DNA of 64,000 nt from Mesonia mobilis DSM 19841. Its GTDB lineage: Bacteria > Bacteroidota > Bacteroidia > Flavobacteriales > Flavobacteriaceae. The stretch covers positions 300,864-364,863 of the forward strand of contig NZ_AUHX01000004.1 in NCBI RefSeq assembly GCF_000423405.1. Reading direction: 5' to 3'. Below the pieces are notes generated by a model. The model was not told where the DNA came from. It saw only the letters and a list, made by a program, of their open reading frames with translations, and searched no databases. The position numbers were made by a program, and so were the translations under genes. This document shows, one piece after another, positions 34,627-44,414 of the stretch (the first letter of the stretch is position 1; each line of letters opens with the position of its first letter).

Positions 34627-34953
34627 ATGCTTCAAAATTTCATTCATTATTTTTTTCATTTCATCGTAATTGGGCTTATTGCTTATCTTTTCGACAAGAA
34701 GAATTGGAAAAAATATTGGCTTATTTTACTGGCAACCATGCTCGTCGATCTAGATCACGTATTTGCAGATCCTATTTTTCAGCCGCAACGTTGTAGCATT
34801 AATTTTCATCCGTTGCACTCTTACTTAGCGATAGCTTTGTATGTGTTTGGAGCTATTTTTATTCAGCATAAAATCATAAAAATAATTTGTATTGGCCTTT
34901 GTTTTCATATGTTTACCGACGCTATTGATTGTTTATGGAATAATTTTGGGTAA
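34627..34953 (+). CDS. DUF6122-like small membrane protein
   Basis: A 108-residue membrane protein with three to four hydrophobic segments. LVDLDHVFADPIFQPQRC near 38-55 and NFHPLHS near 57-63 give conserved Asp/His residues, reminiscent of YdjM-type metal-dependent membrane hydrolases. FHMFTDAIDCLW is at the C-terminus. Homologues in flavobacteria are annotated DUF6122. A hydrolase function is only inference. Its ATG directly follows the stop of the DUF202 gene. Confidence 0.7.
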   Translation: MLQNFIHYFFHFIVIGLIAYLFDKKNWKKYWLILLATMLVDLDHVFADPIFQPQRCSINFHPLHSYLAIALYVFGAIFIQHKIIKIICIGLCFHMFTDAIDCLWNNFG

Positions 34954-34962
34954 CTTTAGCTT

Positions 34963-35748
34963 ATGAAAATCACCTCACTTTTACTGTTTATTCTCATTTC
35001 TTTTCAGCTTCAAGCACAAGAAATCACGACTACTTTCGTCGAGAAAACTCCGTTTAACCTAGAGCGTTTTGTAGGTGTCGATAAGTTTAATAATTTCTAT
35101 GGAATCACCAATAATACGTTTTACAAGTTAGAAGGCGCTAAAAAATATCAGTTCGCAGATTTACAGTTGGGTGAAATTTCTTCGGTAGATTTACTCAATC
35201 CGTTAAAAATTACCATTTTTTACAGGAATACCAATACTGCGGTAATTGTCGATAATCGTCTAAATGAGATAAGCAGAATTAATTTCACTACTATTCAGAA
35301 TTTTAGGAATGTGAGTTTTGCCACCACCGGGAAGGATCGCAGCTTATGGATTTACAACATCGATCTGCAGCAATTAGAGCTATTTAATTACCATACACTA
35401 AAAGTAATTTCGCACACACAACCTATCAATAATGAAGTTACAGCACAACAAAGCAATTACAATTTTTGTTGGCTACAGCAAGAGCAAAAATTAGAATATT
35501 ATAATAGCTACGGAAGTTATATGAACAGTTTTAAAGCTCCCGAAAATTTTGTGTTTTCTGAAAGTAATAACCTTCTCGTAGGAAAAAGCGAAGAAAAATG
35601 GTATATTTTAGAACGAAAACAAACTAGCTTAAAAGCGCTTGCAGTTTCTGAAAATGCCGTTAAAGATTTTTATTTGAATAACGAAAACCTTTATCTTTAC
35701 ACCGATAATTTTATTTGTAATTATCGACTTAATCTATCAAACGAATAA
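34963..35748 (+). CDS. Secreted hypothetical protein, propeller-like
   Basis: A 261-residue protein with a Sec signal peptide (cleavage near SFQLQAQE, ~19). The mature part consists of short beta strands with recurring aromatic and Asn/Asp turns (DKFNNFYGITNNTFYKLEG; TGKDRSLWIYNIDLQQLELFN), like an irregular beta-propeller. I recognise no named domain. It is conserved in position next to a deoxynucleoside kinase gene here (5 bases), and belongs to a long run of same-strand genes from 30207 to 37047. Confidence 0.7.
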   Translation: MKITSLLLFILISFQLQAQEITTTFVEKTPFNLERFVGVDKFNNFYGITNNTFYKLEGAKKYQFADLQLGEISSVDLLNPLKITIFYRNTNTAVIVDNRLNEISRINFTTIQNFRNVSFATTGKDRSLWIYNIDLQQLELFNYHTLKVISHTQPINNEVTAQQSNYNFCWLQQEQKLEYYNSYGSYMNSFKAPENFVFSESNNLLVGKSEEKWYILERKQTSLKALAVSENAVKDFYLNNENLYLYTDNFICNYRLNLSNE

Positions 35749-35753
35749 CAAAT

Positions 35754-36368
35754 ATGCACGTTGCCATTGCCGGAAATATTGGTGCCGGAAAGACCACCTT
35801 AACTAAATTATTGGCTAAACATTACCATTGGGAACCTCAATACGAAGATGTTTTAGAAAACCCTTATTTAGAGGATTTTTATAACCAGATGGAACGTTGG
35901 TCGTTTAACCTTCAAATTTATTTTTTAAATAGCAGGTTTCGACAAGTTTTAGAAATTAGAGAAAGCGGTAAAAGCATTATTCAAGACAGAACGATTTACG
36001 AAGATGCTTATATTTTTGCGCCTAACTTACACGCAATGGGCTTGCTTACCAATCGAGATTTTGAAAATTATAAATCACTATTCGATTTGATGGAAAGCGT
36101 TACAAAAGGTCCAGATCTGCTAATTTACTTAAGAAGCAGCATCCCAAACTTAGTAGCGCAAATACAAAAAAGAGGTAGAGATTATGAAAACTCTATCTCT
36201 ATAGATTACCTAAGTAGGCTTAACGAACGTTATGAAGCTTGGGCTCACGATTACAATAAAGGAAAATTGCTAATTATAGATGTAGACGATATTAATTTTG
36301 TAGATAATCCTGAAGATTTAGGCGGAATTATTAACAGAATTGATGGCGAATTACACGGATTATTTTAA
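35754..36368 (+). CDS. Deoxynucleoside kinase
   Basis: A 204-residue P-loop kinase of the dNK/dGK family. The P-loop GNIGAGKTTL is at ~7-16. The DR motif is in SIIQDRTIYEDA near 76-87, with ERWSFNLQIYFLNSRF preceding it near 47-62. The lid region has KRGRDYENSIS near 141-151. It phosphorylates salvaged deoxynucleosides, probably deoxyadenosine or deoxyguanosine in this group. It joins thyA and the CNT nucleoside transporter at 45061 as nucleotide-salvage capability in the window, though not linked. Confidence 0.9.
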   Translation: MHVAIAGNIGAGKTTLTKLLAKHYHWEPQYEDVLENPYLEDFYNQMERWSFNLQIYFLNSRFRQVLEIRESGKSIIQDRTIYEDAYIFAPNLHAMGLLTNRDFENYKSLFDLMESVTKGPDLLIYLRSSIPNLVAQIQKRGRDYENSISIDYLSRLNERYEAWAHDYNKGKLLIIDVDDINFVDNPEDLGGIINRIDGELHGLF

Positions 36369-36381
36369 ATGAAAAAAGACT

Positions 36382-37047
36382 ATGGAATCGACTAAACTTA
36401 AACGCCCAAAACACAAAGGTTCACCGCAACTTTTTAAAAACCCTATTTTAGAGAAATTAACGCATACGCATATTTCGATGCCGTTAATTATTTTCTCTGT
36501 AATTTCTGCAGCTTTAATTTATTACGGAATTATCGAAAAAGGTTTTGAAACTCCGCAAATGATCTTGTTATTCTTTGCCGGCTTGTTTTTCTTCACTTTT
36601 GTAGAATACATTATGCACCGCTATTTGTACCATATTCCGGCTACCTCTGAGCGTAAACAAAAAATTTCTTACACGATGCACGGTGTACACCACGATTACC
36701 CAAAAGATAAATCTAGGTTAGCGATGCCACCTGTACTTAGTCTAATAGTCGCTACGGTACTATTCATTATTTACCGAGTAGTTTTAGGTGATTATGTATT
36801 TGGTTTCTTAGCAGGATTTTTAATTGGTTATGCAGGTTATTTAGCAGTACACTATTCGGTACACGCTTTTAAAGTGCCTAATAACTTTTTAAAGATTTTA
36901 TGGCATCACCACAGTATTCACCATTATCGTGAGCCAGACAGAGCATTTGGAGTTTCTTCACCTCTTTGGGATCACATTTTTAGAACTATGCCAAGAAAAA
37001 ACCCGATTGGTAGAAGAGCTGCCACAGGAACAAGTATAGACGATTAG
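36382..37047 (+). CDS. Fatty acid hydroxylase-like (sterol desaturase superfamily)
   Basis: A 221-residue membrane protein with about four hydrophobic segments and the diiron histidine boxes of the superfamily: HRYLYH (~80-85), HGVHHDYP (~100-107), HYSVH and HHHSIHHYREPDRAFG (~169-184). The layout resembles fatty acid 2-hydroxylase (FA2H/Scs7) without the cytochrome b5 domain. Bacteroidota make hydroxylated sphingolipids and fatty acids, so such a substrate is plausible (inference). It ends one base before the convergent App1-like gene. Confidence 0.82.
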   Translation: MESTKLKRPKHKGSPQLFKNPILEKLTHTHISMPLIIFSVISAALIYYGIIEKGFETPQMILLFFAGLFFFTFVEYIMHRYLYHIPATSERKQKISYTMHGVHHDYPKDKSRLAMPPVLSLIVATVLFIIYRVVLGDYVFGFLAGFLIGYAGYLAVHYSVHAFKVPNNFLKILWHHHSIHHYREPDRAFGVSSPLWDHIFRTMPRKNPIGRRAATGTSIDD

Positions 37048-37048
37048 T

Positions 37049-38086
37049 CTAAATAATATACCCATTTTCCCGTGCGTGTTCTTCTGCTTCTTCTGAAGTA
37101 TTTACCATAAGCACGGGAGTGGTTTCAAAATTATCTATAATTCCCTTTACGCGTTGCATTTGCTTTTTATGCTGAACGCTTCTCAAGTAAATACATAAAA
37201 TTCGATTAGGAAATTGTGCCGCAATATCGGTATAAATTGAAGCGTCGTGCTCCCCACTATCTCCTATCAAGATAAATTTTAAGTGCGGATAACTTTCTAG
37301 AATATTAATAATTTGCCGCTGCTTATGCGGTTTTTCTGGCTTTAAAGTGCTATCAAAAGGTCCACGTAAGTTTCTTAGTAGAATTGGTCCTTTCGGGAAT
37401 TGATTGTGGTCTAAAAATAGTTTTAAGTATTCATATAAATTCCACGGACTGTTACTTAAATAAAACATTGGATTTCGAGAGGTTTCTTGTAAACCGATTG
37501 CTAGTTTTTGATATAATTCTGCCGCGCCTTTTAACGGAATTCGCTTATAAGCGTTAGTAAATAACGAATTTTTAAGCAAGCGCCATTTTAAAAATGAAGT
37601 AACTCCCGTATGCAAAATCGTATCGTCAATATCACTAATTACTCCAAATTCTGCTTTTTCATCGGGTACTAATAATTCACCCTCAAAAGGATCTGCAATT
37701 AAATTGGTTTTCGGGTAAAGTTCGCCTTTATAGTATAATTCAAATTGCAACCAGCCTTCTTCATTACAATATTCAGCTAAATTTTCTTTGAGCTGTTTAT
37801 CGAACACAAAATAACCTTCACCATTAGTCTGTGTGGAGAATTTTTGACCATTTGGTAAGCGTAATTCAATTTCTGCTTCAGGTATCTCGAAACTATCAAA
37901 CTGCTTGTAAGTGTTCTTTACAGTTTTAAAAAAGTTTTGTTTTTGCTTAATTTTTAAAGGTGCGTTATCAAGTACACGACCACTAAGATATAAATGATGA
38001 GGAGTCGCATAACTGCGATAAGGGGTGATTAAAATTTGCTCGTAGTTTTTGTAGCGACCTAATAATTTTTTTATTCTTCGAATCAT
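37049..38086 (-). CDS. App1-family phosphatase (DUF2183)
   Basis: A 345-residue protein. The C-terminal ~200 residues hold the HAD-type catalytic motif SDIDDTILHTG near 150-160 and the GDSGEHDASIY motif near 273-283, defining the DUF2183/App1 phosphatidate phosphatase family. The N-terminal ~130 residues are a beta-rich domain (HHLYLSGRVLDNAP; PNGQKFSTQTNGEGYF). No signal peptide is seen. The yeast member dephosphorylates phosphatidate at actin patches, and bacterial roles are unknown. It converges with the fatty acid hydroxylase gene. Confidence 0.83.
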   Translation of the reverse strand: MIRRIKKLLGRYKNYEQILITPYRSYATPHHLYLSGRVLDNAPLKIKQKQNFFKTVKNTYKQFDSFEIPEAEIELRLPNGQKFSTQTNGEGYFVFDKQLKENLAEYCNEEGWLQFELYYKGELYPKTNLIADPFEGELLVPDEKAEFGVISDIDDTILHTGVTSFLKWRLLKNSLFTNAYKRIPLKGAAELYQKLAIGLQETSRNPMFYLSNSPWNLYEYLKLFLDHNQFPKGPILLRNLRGPFDSTLKPEKPHKQRQIINILESYPHLKFILIGDSGEHDASIYTDIAAQFPNRILCIYLRSVQHKKQMQRVKGIIDNFETTPVLMVNTSEEAEEHARENGYII

Positions 38087-38200
38087 TTATTTGCTGTTGA
38101 AACTGAAAGATAATAGTTTTTACAGCGATTGCTTTCTACTTCACTATTCTTTAAGATTTTTGTACTGAAATAGCGATTGGTTTCAGTAAAAATTCAGCAT

Positions 38201-38232
38201 AAAAAAAGCGACTTCCATAGAAATCGCTTTGT
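38201..38232 (-). terminator. Intrinsic terminator after the pyrophosphatase gene
   Basis: On the minus strand AAAGCGA pairs with TCGCTTT (38230-38224 with 38211-38205) and seven T residues follow (38207-38201). It lies 20 bases after the ppa stop. Confidence 0.8.
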
Positions 38233-38252
38233 TTTATTTTGTGAAGTAAATA

Positions 38253-38762
38253 TTACTTGATACTTACTTCTGCTAACGGTACATCACTACCATTAAATCT
38301 TTCGATACACTGCTCTACGATCTCTTTAGCTTCTTTAGCATCTCCCCAATCACCAACATCTACTTTCTTTTCTTCTAAATCTTTATACACGCGGAAAAAG
38401 TGCTCGATCTCTTTAATTAAGTGTGGATTTAAACCACTAAGATCATCAACTTTATTTCCGATAGGATCGCTTACAGGAACACAGATAATTTTTTCATCAG
38501 GACCTTTTTCATCGGCCATATGGAAAACTCCAATTGGTTTTACTTCAATTACACACCCAGGAAAAGTTGGCTCTGTAACTAACACTAAAACATCTAACGG
38601 ATCACCATCTAATGCTAAAGTTTCTGGCACAAAACCGTAATCTGCAGGATACATCATAGATGAAAAGATCATTCTATCGTATCTTATTTTTTTAAGCTCA
38701 AAATCATATTCATATTTATTTCGGCTTCCTTTCGGGATTTCAATTAAAACATCAAACGTCAT
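38253..38762 (-). CDS. ppa: Inorganic pyrophosphatase, family I
   Basis: A 169-residue soluble family I pyrophosphatase. The substrate/metal motifs EIPKGSRNKYEYD (~8-20), YPADYGFVPETLALDGDPLDVLVL (~38-61, with the signature DGDPLDVLV) and KVDVGDWGDAKEAKE (~133-147) are present. Length matches bacterial enzymes. It drives biosynthetic reactions by hydrolysing PPi in the cytoplasm. It stands alone with its own terminator. Confidence 0.95.
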   Translation of the reverse strand: MTFDVLIEIPKGSRNKYEYDFELKKIRYDRMIFSSMMYPADYGFVPETLALDGDPLDVLVLVTEPTFPGCVIEVKPIGVFHMADEKGPDEKIICVPVSDPIGNKVDDLSGLNPHLIKEIEHFFRVYKDLEEKKVDVGDWGDAKEAKEIVEQCIERFNGSDVPLAEVSIK

Positions 38763-38840
38763 TGTATAAAAATATTATCTATTATTTCAAATTAAACAAG
38801 ATGGCAAATTTAACAAATGTCCTGATTATTAACTACTTTT

Positions 38841-41336
38841 TTAGAAATAAAATCCGAAAGATCCCGTAATTCCGAACTTTCTAGCACCGGGATTTTCGAA
38901 ATAATTTCCTCTAAAGTGAAAATCTAATCGAAATACTTTAAAAATATTACCAATTCCCACGCTATACGACCAATATGGTTTATTGCTCGGCGCCATTAAC
39001 ACAGGATTAGAGTAAGAAGCATTCAAGGCTTGATTTTCGTCGGATATGCTTCCTGTTACTGCACGTACTGCTACGATTTCTCGTAGATTTAAATCTCGAA
39101 GCAGCGGAATTCTTCCTAAAAACCGTCCGTTAAAATTATGTTCTAAATGAACGCTCGTATAAGTATCGGTCACAAATTCGTAAAAATCTAGTAAAGGATA
39201 TGTTCCGTAAATAGAAAAAAGTGTTTGGTTACCGGGAACCACATTTAATAATCCTAAAGGCACTTCACCAAAAGTTTTACCAGCCTCTAACGTAGTGGTT
39301 AACTTCCCTACTCCGCCCAATTGCCACGGATGACGATAGTAAAACTGAACTTTTTCATATTCAAAATCACTGCTGAATACATCTTTTATTCCTACGGCAT
39401 AATTCAAAAATAATCGCGGAAAATCGCCATCGTTAATTACCGTTCTTTCGACACCATAACCGGTAGTTTTTCTTCCGGGAGAATAAGTAAGCATCGTAGA
39501 AATTTCTGTCTGATCTATTTCTGAAGCAATTTCTGTTCGCTCTTCATTGGTATAATAATCTAAGCTGAATTGATCTGAAGCTGAACGTAACGTACGGTAA
39601 GAACCTCCAAAACGGACTTCAAAATTCTTTAACGGCTCAATCTCTAACGCAAACGTACTTAAATTGATATTGGTTAAACTCGTATTTGAACCTACAGTGA
39701 TTAGAGAAGAAGAAGCTAAACTTCTGCCTAAAACATCGTTGGTATTGGTTAAACTTGCGCCTAACTGCTCGATGTCTCTTCGATTACCTCCGCTTAAAAT
39801 TAATCGGGAACGTTGGTCGACTAAAATTTTACCCGATAAGCCGTATTTAAATTTATTGTCTTTAAAACCATAAGCCGTGTAACCTTCAATTCGCCAAGGA
39901 TCATTTCTGCCAAAATAAGTTCTTCCGCCGGCACGAACACGAATTCCTTCCACATCGTTATAACCAAAGGTTGAAAAAATGGGTCCGTAATCAAAATTAT
40001 CGAATTCGATATAACCCGAAGCTAAGATCGAGCCAATATTATAAAGACGCTGAAAGGCTTTTACCGTTTTAAGCGTATCGAGCATATCGTAAATTTGGCG
40101 TTCATCTTTATTAAGCGACTCCATTCTGTTTTGCTCCCAAAATGTGCTATCGCGGTTATAAACTTGCTCTATGTATTGCTCGCGATCGTTATTGTAAAAT
40201 GCTTCACCACGATCTATATCAAAAGAATATTCGTCGTATAAGGTCGTTCTTTTCCCATAAACTCCACGCGCATCATCTTTTTTTCTGAAAGCAAAATCAG
40301 ACATAAAATGATCTCTGGTAATCAAGAATATTGAATCATTTAATACTTCAAAATCTTGTTCGATATAAATATCTCTTACCCAGTTAATGTTAGCGCTTTT
40401 TGTGGCAGCCAGATTTATTTTTTTAATTGCCCAAGTAGTATCGTTTACCCAAAAATCTCCTTTAAAAGTAAGCTCATTTTTTCTTCTTGGGTAATACACA
40501 ATTTTGTAACACCATTTATTATCGACATAACTACTATCTGCCAGAACATAGTTATACACATTGATTCCGGTAGTTGACAATGGGCTTACGAAGCTTTTAT
40601 CGAAAAACTTCAGGTAATTGTCGTAAACATCATACTCTTTATAGAGATCTTTAATAAAGGCGATCAAGGTTTGGTTATCGCTAAAACCGGAGTTTTTATT
40701 CCCCAAAAGAACTTCTTTTTCTTTATTGGTTTCGTTATTCCCGTAAACACGGTAAACCGCTTCGTTTATAAAAATTGGCAAGTAAGTTTTACCGGTAACG
40801 CTATTGGTATCGGTTTGCTCGAAGACAAACTCCATTCCGTTGAAGATTCGACTATTTATTAATGAACTATCGATCGTATTTAAATCGAATTCTTGTTTTT
40901 CGTATTTTTTATATTGATACTGGTCAAATTTATAAATCCCGTTCTCGCGTTTATTCTCCCAGATCTTTCGAAGAATATCGATCGCAGGATTATTTTTTTT
41001 AGAAGTTTTTCCTTGATAGATCACAACCTCATCAAGTGCGCTAGCTTCTTCTTCTAAAATAATTTCAATATCATACGTAGCAGATTTGGTAAGCTCTAAA
41101 ACCTGAGACTTAAACCCTACAAAAGAAATATTGATCGCTTTATATGTTTCTTCAGACTCTAAATAAAAGCTACCGTCGTCGTTAGTGATTGTTCCTACGG
41201 AAGAATTTGCAAAAATCACATTAGCAAAAGGTACAGGATTACCGCTTTCATCATTCACCACACCACTTACTTTGGTTTGTGAAAATGCAGAAAGTACGCT
41301 AAATAAGCTTAAGCAAAGTAGGTAAAAATATCTCAT
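38841..41336 (-). CDS. Outer-membrane protein with carboxypeptidase-regulatory-like domain and DUF5686 barrel
   Basis: An ~831-residue protein with signal peptide (MRYFYLLCLSLFSVLSAFSQ). Residues ~22-95 form a CarboxypepD_reg-like domain (VSGVVNDESGNPVPFANV). The rest is the large DUF5686 region with periplasmic and barrel strands, ending KFGITGSFGFYF, an OMP-type C-terminus. There is no TonB box or plug domain, so it is not a SusC receptor. The function is unknown. I start at the ATG at 41336, because an upstream TTG would precede the signal peptide. Confidence 0.85.
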   Translation of the reverse strand: MRYFYLLCLSLFSVLSAFSQTKVSGVVNDESGNPVPFANVIFANSSVGTITNDDGSFYLESEETYKAINISFVGFKSQVLELTKSATYDIEIILEEEASALDEVVIYQGKTSKKNNPAIDILRKIWENKRENGIYKFDQYQYKKYEKQEFDLNTIDSSLINSRIFNGMEFVFEQTDTNSVTGKTYLPIFINEAVYRVYGNNETNKEKEVLLGNKNSGFSDNQTLIAFIKDLYKEYDVYDNYLKFFDKSFVSPLSTTGINVYNYVLADSSYVDNKWCYKIVYYPRRKNELTFKGDFWVNDTTWAIKKINLAATKSANINWVRDIYIEQDFEVLNDSIFLITRDHFMSDFAFRKKDDARGVYGKRTTLYDEYSFDIDRGEAFYNNDREQYIEQVYNRDSTFWEQNRMESLNKDERQIYDMLDTLKTVKAFQRLYNIGSILASGYIEFDNFDYGPIFSTFGYNDVEGIRVRAGGRTYFGRNDPWRIEGYTAYGFKDNKFKYGLSGKILVDQRSRLILSGGNRRDIEQLGASLTNTNDVLGRSLASSSLITVGSNTSLTNINLSTFALEIEPLKNFEVRFGGSYRTLRSASDQFSLDYYTNEERTEIASEIDQTEISTMLTYSPGRKTTGYGVERTVINDGDFPRLFLNYAVGIKDVFSSDFEYEKVQFYYRHPWQLGGVGKLTTTLEAGKTFGEVPLGLLNVVPGNQTLFSIYGTYPLLDFYEFVTDTYTSVHLEHNFNGRFLGRIPLLRDLNLREIVAVRAVTGSISDENQALNASYSNPVLMAPSNKPYWSYSVGIGNIFKVFRLDFHFRGNYFENPGARKFGITGSFGFYF

Positions 41337-41343
41337 ATAAAAC

Positions 41344-41378
41344 AAAAAAACTTCACCTCCAGAGCAGGAGATGAAGTT
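41344..41378 (-). terminator. Intrinsic terminator after pdhB
   Basis: On the minus strand ACTTCA-t-CTCC pairs with GGAG-g-TGAAGT (41377-41350) followed by seven T residues (41350-41344). It separates pdhB from the DUF5686 gene. Confidence 0.82.
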
Positions 41379-41398
41379 GTAAATATAGGTGTATAATT

Positions 41399-42382
41399 TT
41401 ACTTATACATTACTTTTTTTACAGCTTTAACTACATCTTCGCTGCTTGGTAACCATTCTTTTAATAAAACCGGAGAATATGGTGCCGGTGTATCTGCCGT
41501 ATTAATTTTAATAATTGGCGCATCTAAATAATCGAAGGCTTCCTCTTGTACTTTATACGTGATCTCTGTTGAAATATTACCAAATGGCCAAGCTTCTTCT
41601 AAAATCACTAATCTGTTAGTTTTCTTTACAGATTCTAAGATCGCATCGTAATCTAAAGGACGTACCGTTCTTAAATCGATTACTTCTGCAGAAATATCTT
41701 CTTTCGCTAATTCGTCTGCCGCTTTATAAGCTTCTTTGATAATTTTACCAAAAGAAACGATCGTTACATCAGAACCTTCTCTTTTAATATCTGCTTTTCC
41801 GATTGGGATAACAACATCTTCGTCTGTTTCAGGCACTTCACCTTTATCACCATACATCTGCTCACTTTCCATAAAAATAACCGGATCATCATCACGAATG
41901 GCAGCTTTCAATAAACCTTTAGCGTCTGCCGGATTAGAAGGAACAATAACTTTTAAACCAGGACAGTTTGCATACCAACTTTCAAAAGCCTGAGAGTGTG
42001 TAGCTCCTAATTGACCTGCAGATGCAGTTGGACCTCTAAACACGATCGGACAGTTAAATTGCCCACCAGACATTTGTCTAATTTTAGCTGCATTGTTAAT
42101 AATTTGATCGATACCAACCAAACTAAAGTTAAAGGTCATAAATTCGATAATTGGTCGAGCTCCCGTCATGGTAGATCCTACACCAATCCCGCTAAAACCA
42201 GCTTCAGCAATTGGAGTATCGATAACACGCTCAGGACCAAATTCGTCCAACATTCCTTTAGAAGCTTTATAAGCTCCATTATATTCAGCAACCTCTTCTC
42301 CCATCAAATACACCGCTTCGTCACGACGCATTTCTTCACTCATTGCTTCGGCTACTGCTTCTCTAAATTGAATTGTTCTCAT
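41399..42382 (-). CDS. pdhB: Pyruvate dehydrogenase E1 component, beta subunit
   Basis: A 327-residue transketolase-like protein. It begins RTIQFREAVAEAMSEEMRRD and has GEEVAEYNGAYK near 28, TPIAEAGFSGIGVG near 59, RGPTASAGQLGATHSQ near 114, and EDISAEVIDLRTVRPLD near 231-247. It pairs with an alpha subunit (not in this window) as the E1 heterotetramer that decarboxylates pyruvate. The ATG at 42382 is chosen. A possible start 33 bases upstream adds residues not seen in the family. It is divergent from etfBA. Confidence 0.93.
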   Translation of the reverse strand: MRTIQFREAVAEAMSEEMRRDEAVYLMGEEVAEYNGAYKASKGMLDEFGPERVIDTPIAEAGFSGIGVGSTMTGARPIIEFMTFNFSLVGIDQIINNAAKIRQMSGGQFNCPIVFRGPTASAGQLGATHSQAFESWYANCPGLKVIVPSNPADAKGLLKAAIRDDDPVIFMESEQMYGDKGEVPETDEDVVIPIGKADIKREGSDVTIVSFGKIIKEAYKAADELAKEDISAEVIDLRTVRPLDYDAILESVKKTNRLVILEEAWPFGNISTEITYKVQEEAFDYLDAPIIKINTADTPAPYSPVLLKEWLPSSEDVVKAVKKVMYK

Positions 42383-42557
42383 TATTATTCGCCTAAAATT
42401 TTTTACAAACCACAAAAATAAGGATTACTGTTGCAAAACCTATAGAAAAATCAATAAAAAAATTATTATGCAAGCATAGTATTTTATTATGAAATTCATT
42501 ATATTCGCAATGAAGAATTTTATAAATCTAATTTTTAAATAGAAAATACTAAGAAAA

Positions 42558-43304
42558 ATGAAAATATTAGTCTGCATAAGTCACGTTCCAGACACTACTT
42601 CTAAAATTAATTTTACAGAAGGCGACACAAAATTTGATAAAAACGGAGTACAATTCGTAATTAACCCTAATGATGAATTTGGTCTTACTCGCGCTATGTG
42701 GTTTAAAGAAAAGCAAGGTGCATCTGTAGATGTTGTAAATGTTGGTGAAGCAGATACAGAACCAACTTTAAGAAAAGCTTTAGCTATTGGCGCCGATAAT
42801 GCAATTCGCGTGAACACTCCGGCAAAAGACGGATTTCAAGTAGCTAAAGAATTAGCTAAAGTTGCACAAGATGGTGGTTACGATTTAGTGATCGCAGGTA
42901 GAGAATCTATCGATTACAATGGCGGGATGGTACCTGGTATGTTAGCTAAATTATTAAAAGCAAACTTTGTAAACACTTGTGTAAGTTTAGAGGTTGAAGG
43001 AGATAAAGCTACAGCGATTCGCGAAATCGATGGAGGTAAAGAAACCTTAACCACTTCTCTACCTTTAGTAATTGGTGGTCAAAAAGGTTTAGTAGAAGAA
43101 AGCGATCTTAAAATACCTAATATGCGTGGTATTATGATGGCTCGTAAAAAACCTTTAAATGTAGTTGATCCTATTGGAGCTGAAGAAAAAACAAGCGCAG
43201 ATAAGTTTGAGAAACCGGCACCAAAAGGTGACGTAAAACTTATCGATAAAGATAATTTAGATGAATTAATAAATCTTTTACACAACGAGGCGAAAGCGAT
43301 CTAA
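42558..43304 (+). CDS. etfB: Electron transfer flavoprotein, beta subunit
   Basis: A 248-residue adenine-nucleotide-alpha-hydrolase-fold protein. KILVCISHVPDTTSKI opens it, with NPNDEFGLTRAMWFKE near 37-52, VIAGRESIDYNGGMVPGMLA near 112-131 and the ETF-beta signature around MRGIMMARKKPLNV (~189-202). It binds AMP and dimerises with EtfA (gene 42 bases downstream). It accepts electrons from acyl-CoA dehydrogenases such as the one at 30207 (inference). Confidence 0.96.
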   Translation: MKILVCISHVPDTTSKINFTEGDTKFDKNGVQFVINPNDEFGLTRAMWFKEKQGASVDVVNVGEADTEPTLRKALAIGADNAIRVNTPAKDGFQVAKELAKVAQDGGYDLVIAGRESIDYNGGMVPGMLAKLLKANFVNTCVSLEVEGDKATAIREIDGGKETLTTSLPLVIGGQKGLVEESDLKIPNMRGIMMARKKPLNVVDPIGAEEKTSADKFEKPAPKGDVKLIDKDNLDELINLLHNEAKAI

Positions 43305-43346
43305 TAAGATTTATTAACCTATTAAATTAATCCAAAAAATAAAATT

Positions 43347-44315
43347 ATGTCAGTTTTAGTATATATAGAATCAGAAAACGGAAAATTCAAAAAAGCTTCT
43401 TACGAGGCTGCTTCTTACGCTAAAGGAGTGGCAGATCAATTGGGAGCTTCGGTAACAGCAGTTACGATTAATGCAGAAAACAATGAAGTTTTAGGCACTT
43501 ACGGAGTAAGTAAAGTTTTACAAGTCAATAACGATCAGCTTTCTAAATTTAATGCAGATGCTTATGCAGATGTGATCGCACAAGCTGCAAAAAATGAAGA
43601 TGCAAAAGTTGTTGTGCTTGGGCAAACCGCTAACGATAAGTATGTAGCGCCAATTATTGCCGTAAACTTAGAAGCCGGTTATGCTTCGAATGTAGTCGCG
43701 TTACCAGAAAGCACTTCCCCATTTACAGTAAAAAGAAATGCGTTTACCAATAAAGCTTTCAATTTTACAACGATTAGTAGTGATGTAAAAATTGTAGGAG
43801 TGGCTAAAAACGCTTACGGAGTTAAAGAAAATGAAACTTCTGCCGCTGTAGAAGACTTCTCTCCAAGTTTAGATGCCAGCGATTTTTCCGTAAATGTAGA
43901 ATCTGTAGATAAAGCTACCGATAAAGTAACTATCGCAGATGCAGAGATCGTAGTTTCTGGAGGTCGTGGTTTAAAAGGACCTGAAAATTGGGATATGATC
44001 GAAAATCTTGCTGAAACTTTAGGCGCGGCAACTGCTTGTTCTAAGCCGGTGAGTGATATGGGTTGGAGACCACACAGCGAGCACGTTGGGCAAACCGGTA
44101 AACCTGTAGCTGCAAATTTATACATTGCAGTAGGTATTTCTGGAGCTATTCAGCACTTAGCAGGAATTAATGCTTCTAAATATAAAGTCGTGATCAATAA
44201 CGATCCTGAAGCTCCTTTCTTTAAAGCAGCAGATTATGGTATTGTTGGCGATGCTTTTGAAGTGGTTCCGCAGCTCAACGAAAAATTAAAAGAATTTAAA
44301 GCGAATAACGCATAA
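43347..44315 (+). CDS. etfA: Electron transfer flavoprotein, alpha subunit
   Basis: A 322-residue protein. The N-terminal domain pairs with EtfB, and the C-terminal FAD domain has VSGGRGLKGPENWDMIENLA near 202-221, GWRPHSEHVGQTGKPV near 235-250, and LYIAVGISGAIQHLAGI near 253-269, the ETF-alpha signature. FAD is held between these segments. It follows etfB by 42 bases and ends before a strong terminator. Confidence 0.96.
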   Translation: MSVLVYIESENGKFKKASYEAASYAKGVADQLGASVTAVTINAENNEVLGTYGVSKVLQVNNDQLSKFNADAYADVIAQAAKNEDAKVVVLGQTANDKYVAPIIAVNLEAGYASNVVALPESTSPFTVKRNAFTNKAFNFTTISSDVKIVGVAKNAYGVKENETSAAVEDFSPSLDASDFSVNVESVDKATDKVTIADAEIVVSGGRGLKGPENWDMIENLAETLGAATACSKPVSDMGWRPHSEHVGQTGKPVAANLYIAVGISGAIQHLAGINASKYKVVINNDPEAPFFKAADYGIVGDAFEVVPQLNEKLKEFKANNA

Positions 44316-44345
44316 TTTTTTATAAATTGTGCCCCTGAAATTAGG

Positions 44346-44386
44346 GCGACCTAAATATGAAAAGCTCTTATTTAGGTCGCTTTTTT
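44346..44386 (+). terminator. Intrinsic terminator after etfBA
   Basis: GCGACCTAAATA (44346-44357) pairs with TATTTAGGTCGC (44369-44380), followed by six T residues. Confidence 0.88.
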
Positions 44387-44414
44387 ATTTTATCTATTTT
44401 GATTAATTTGTAGT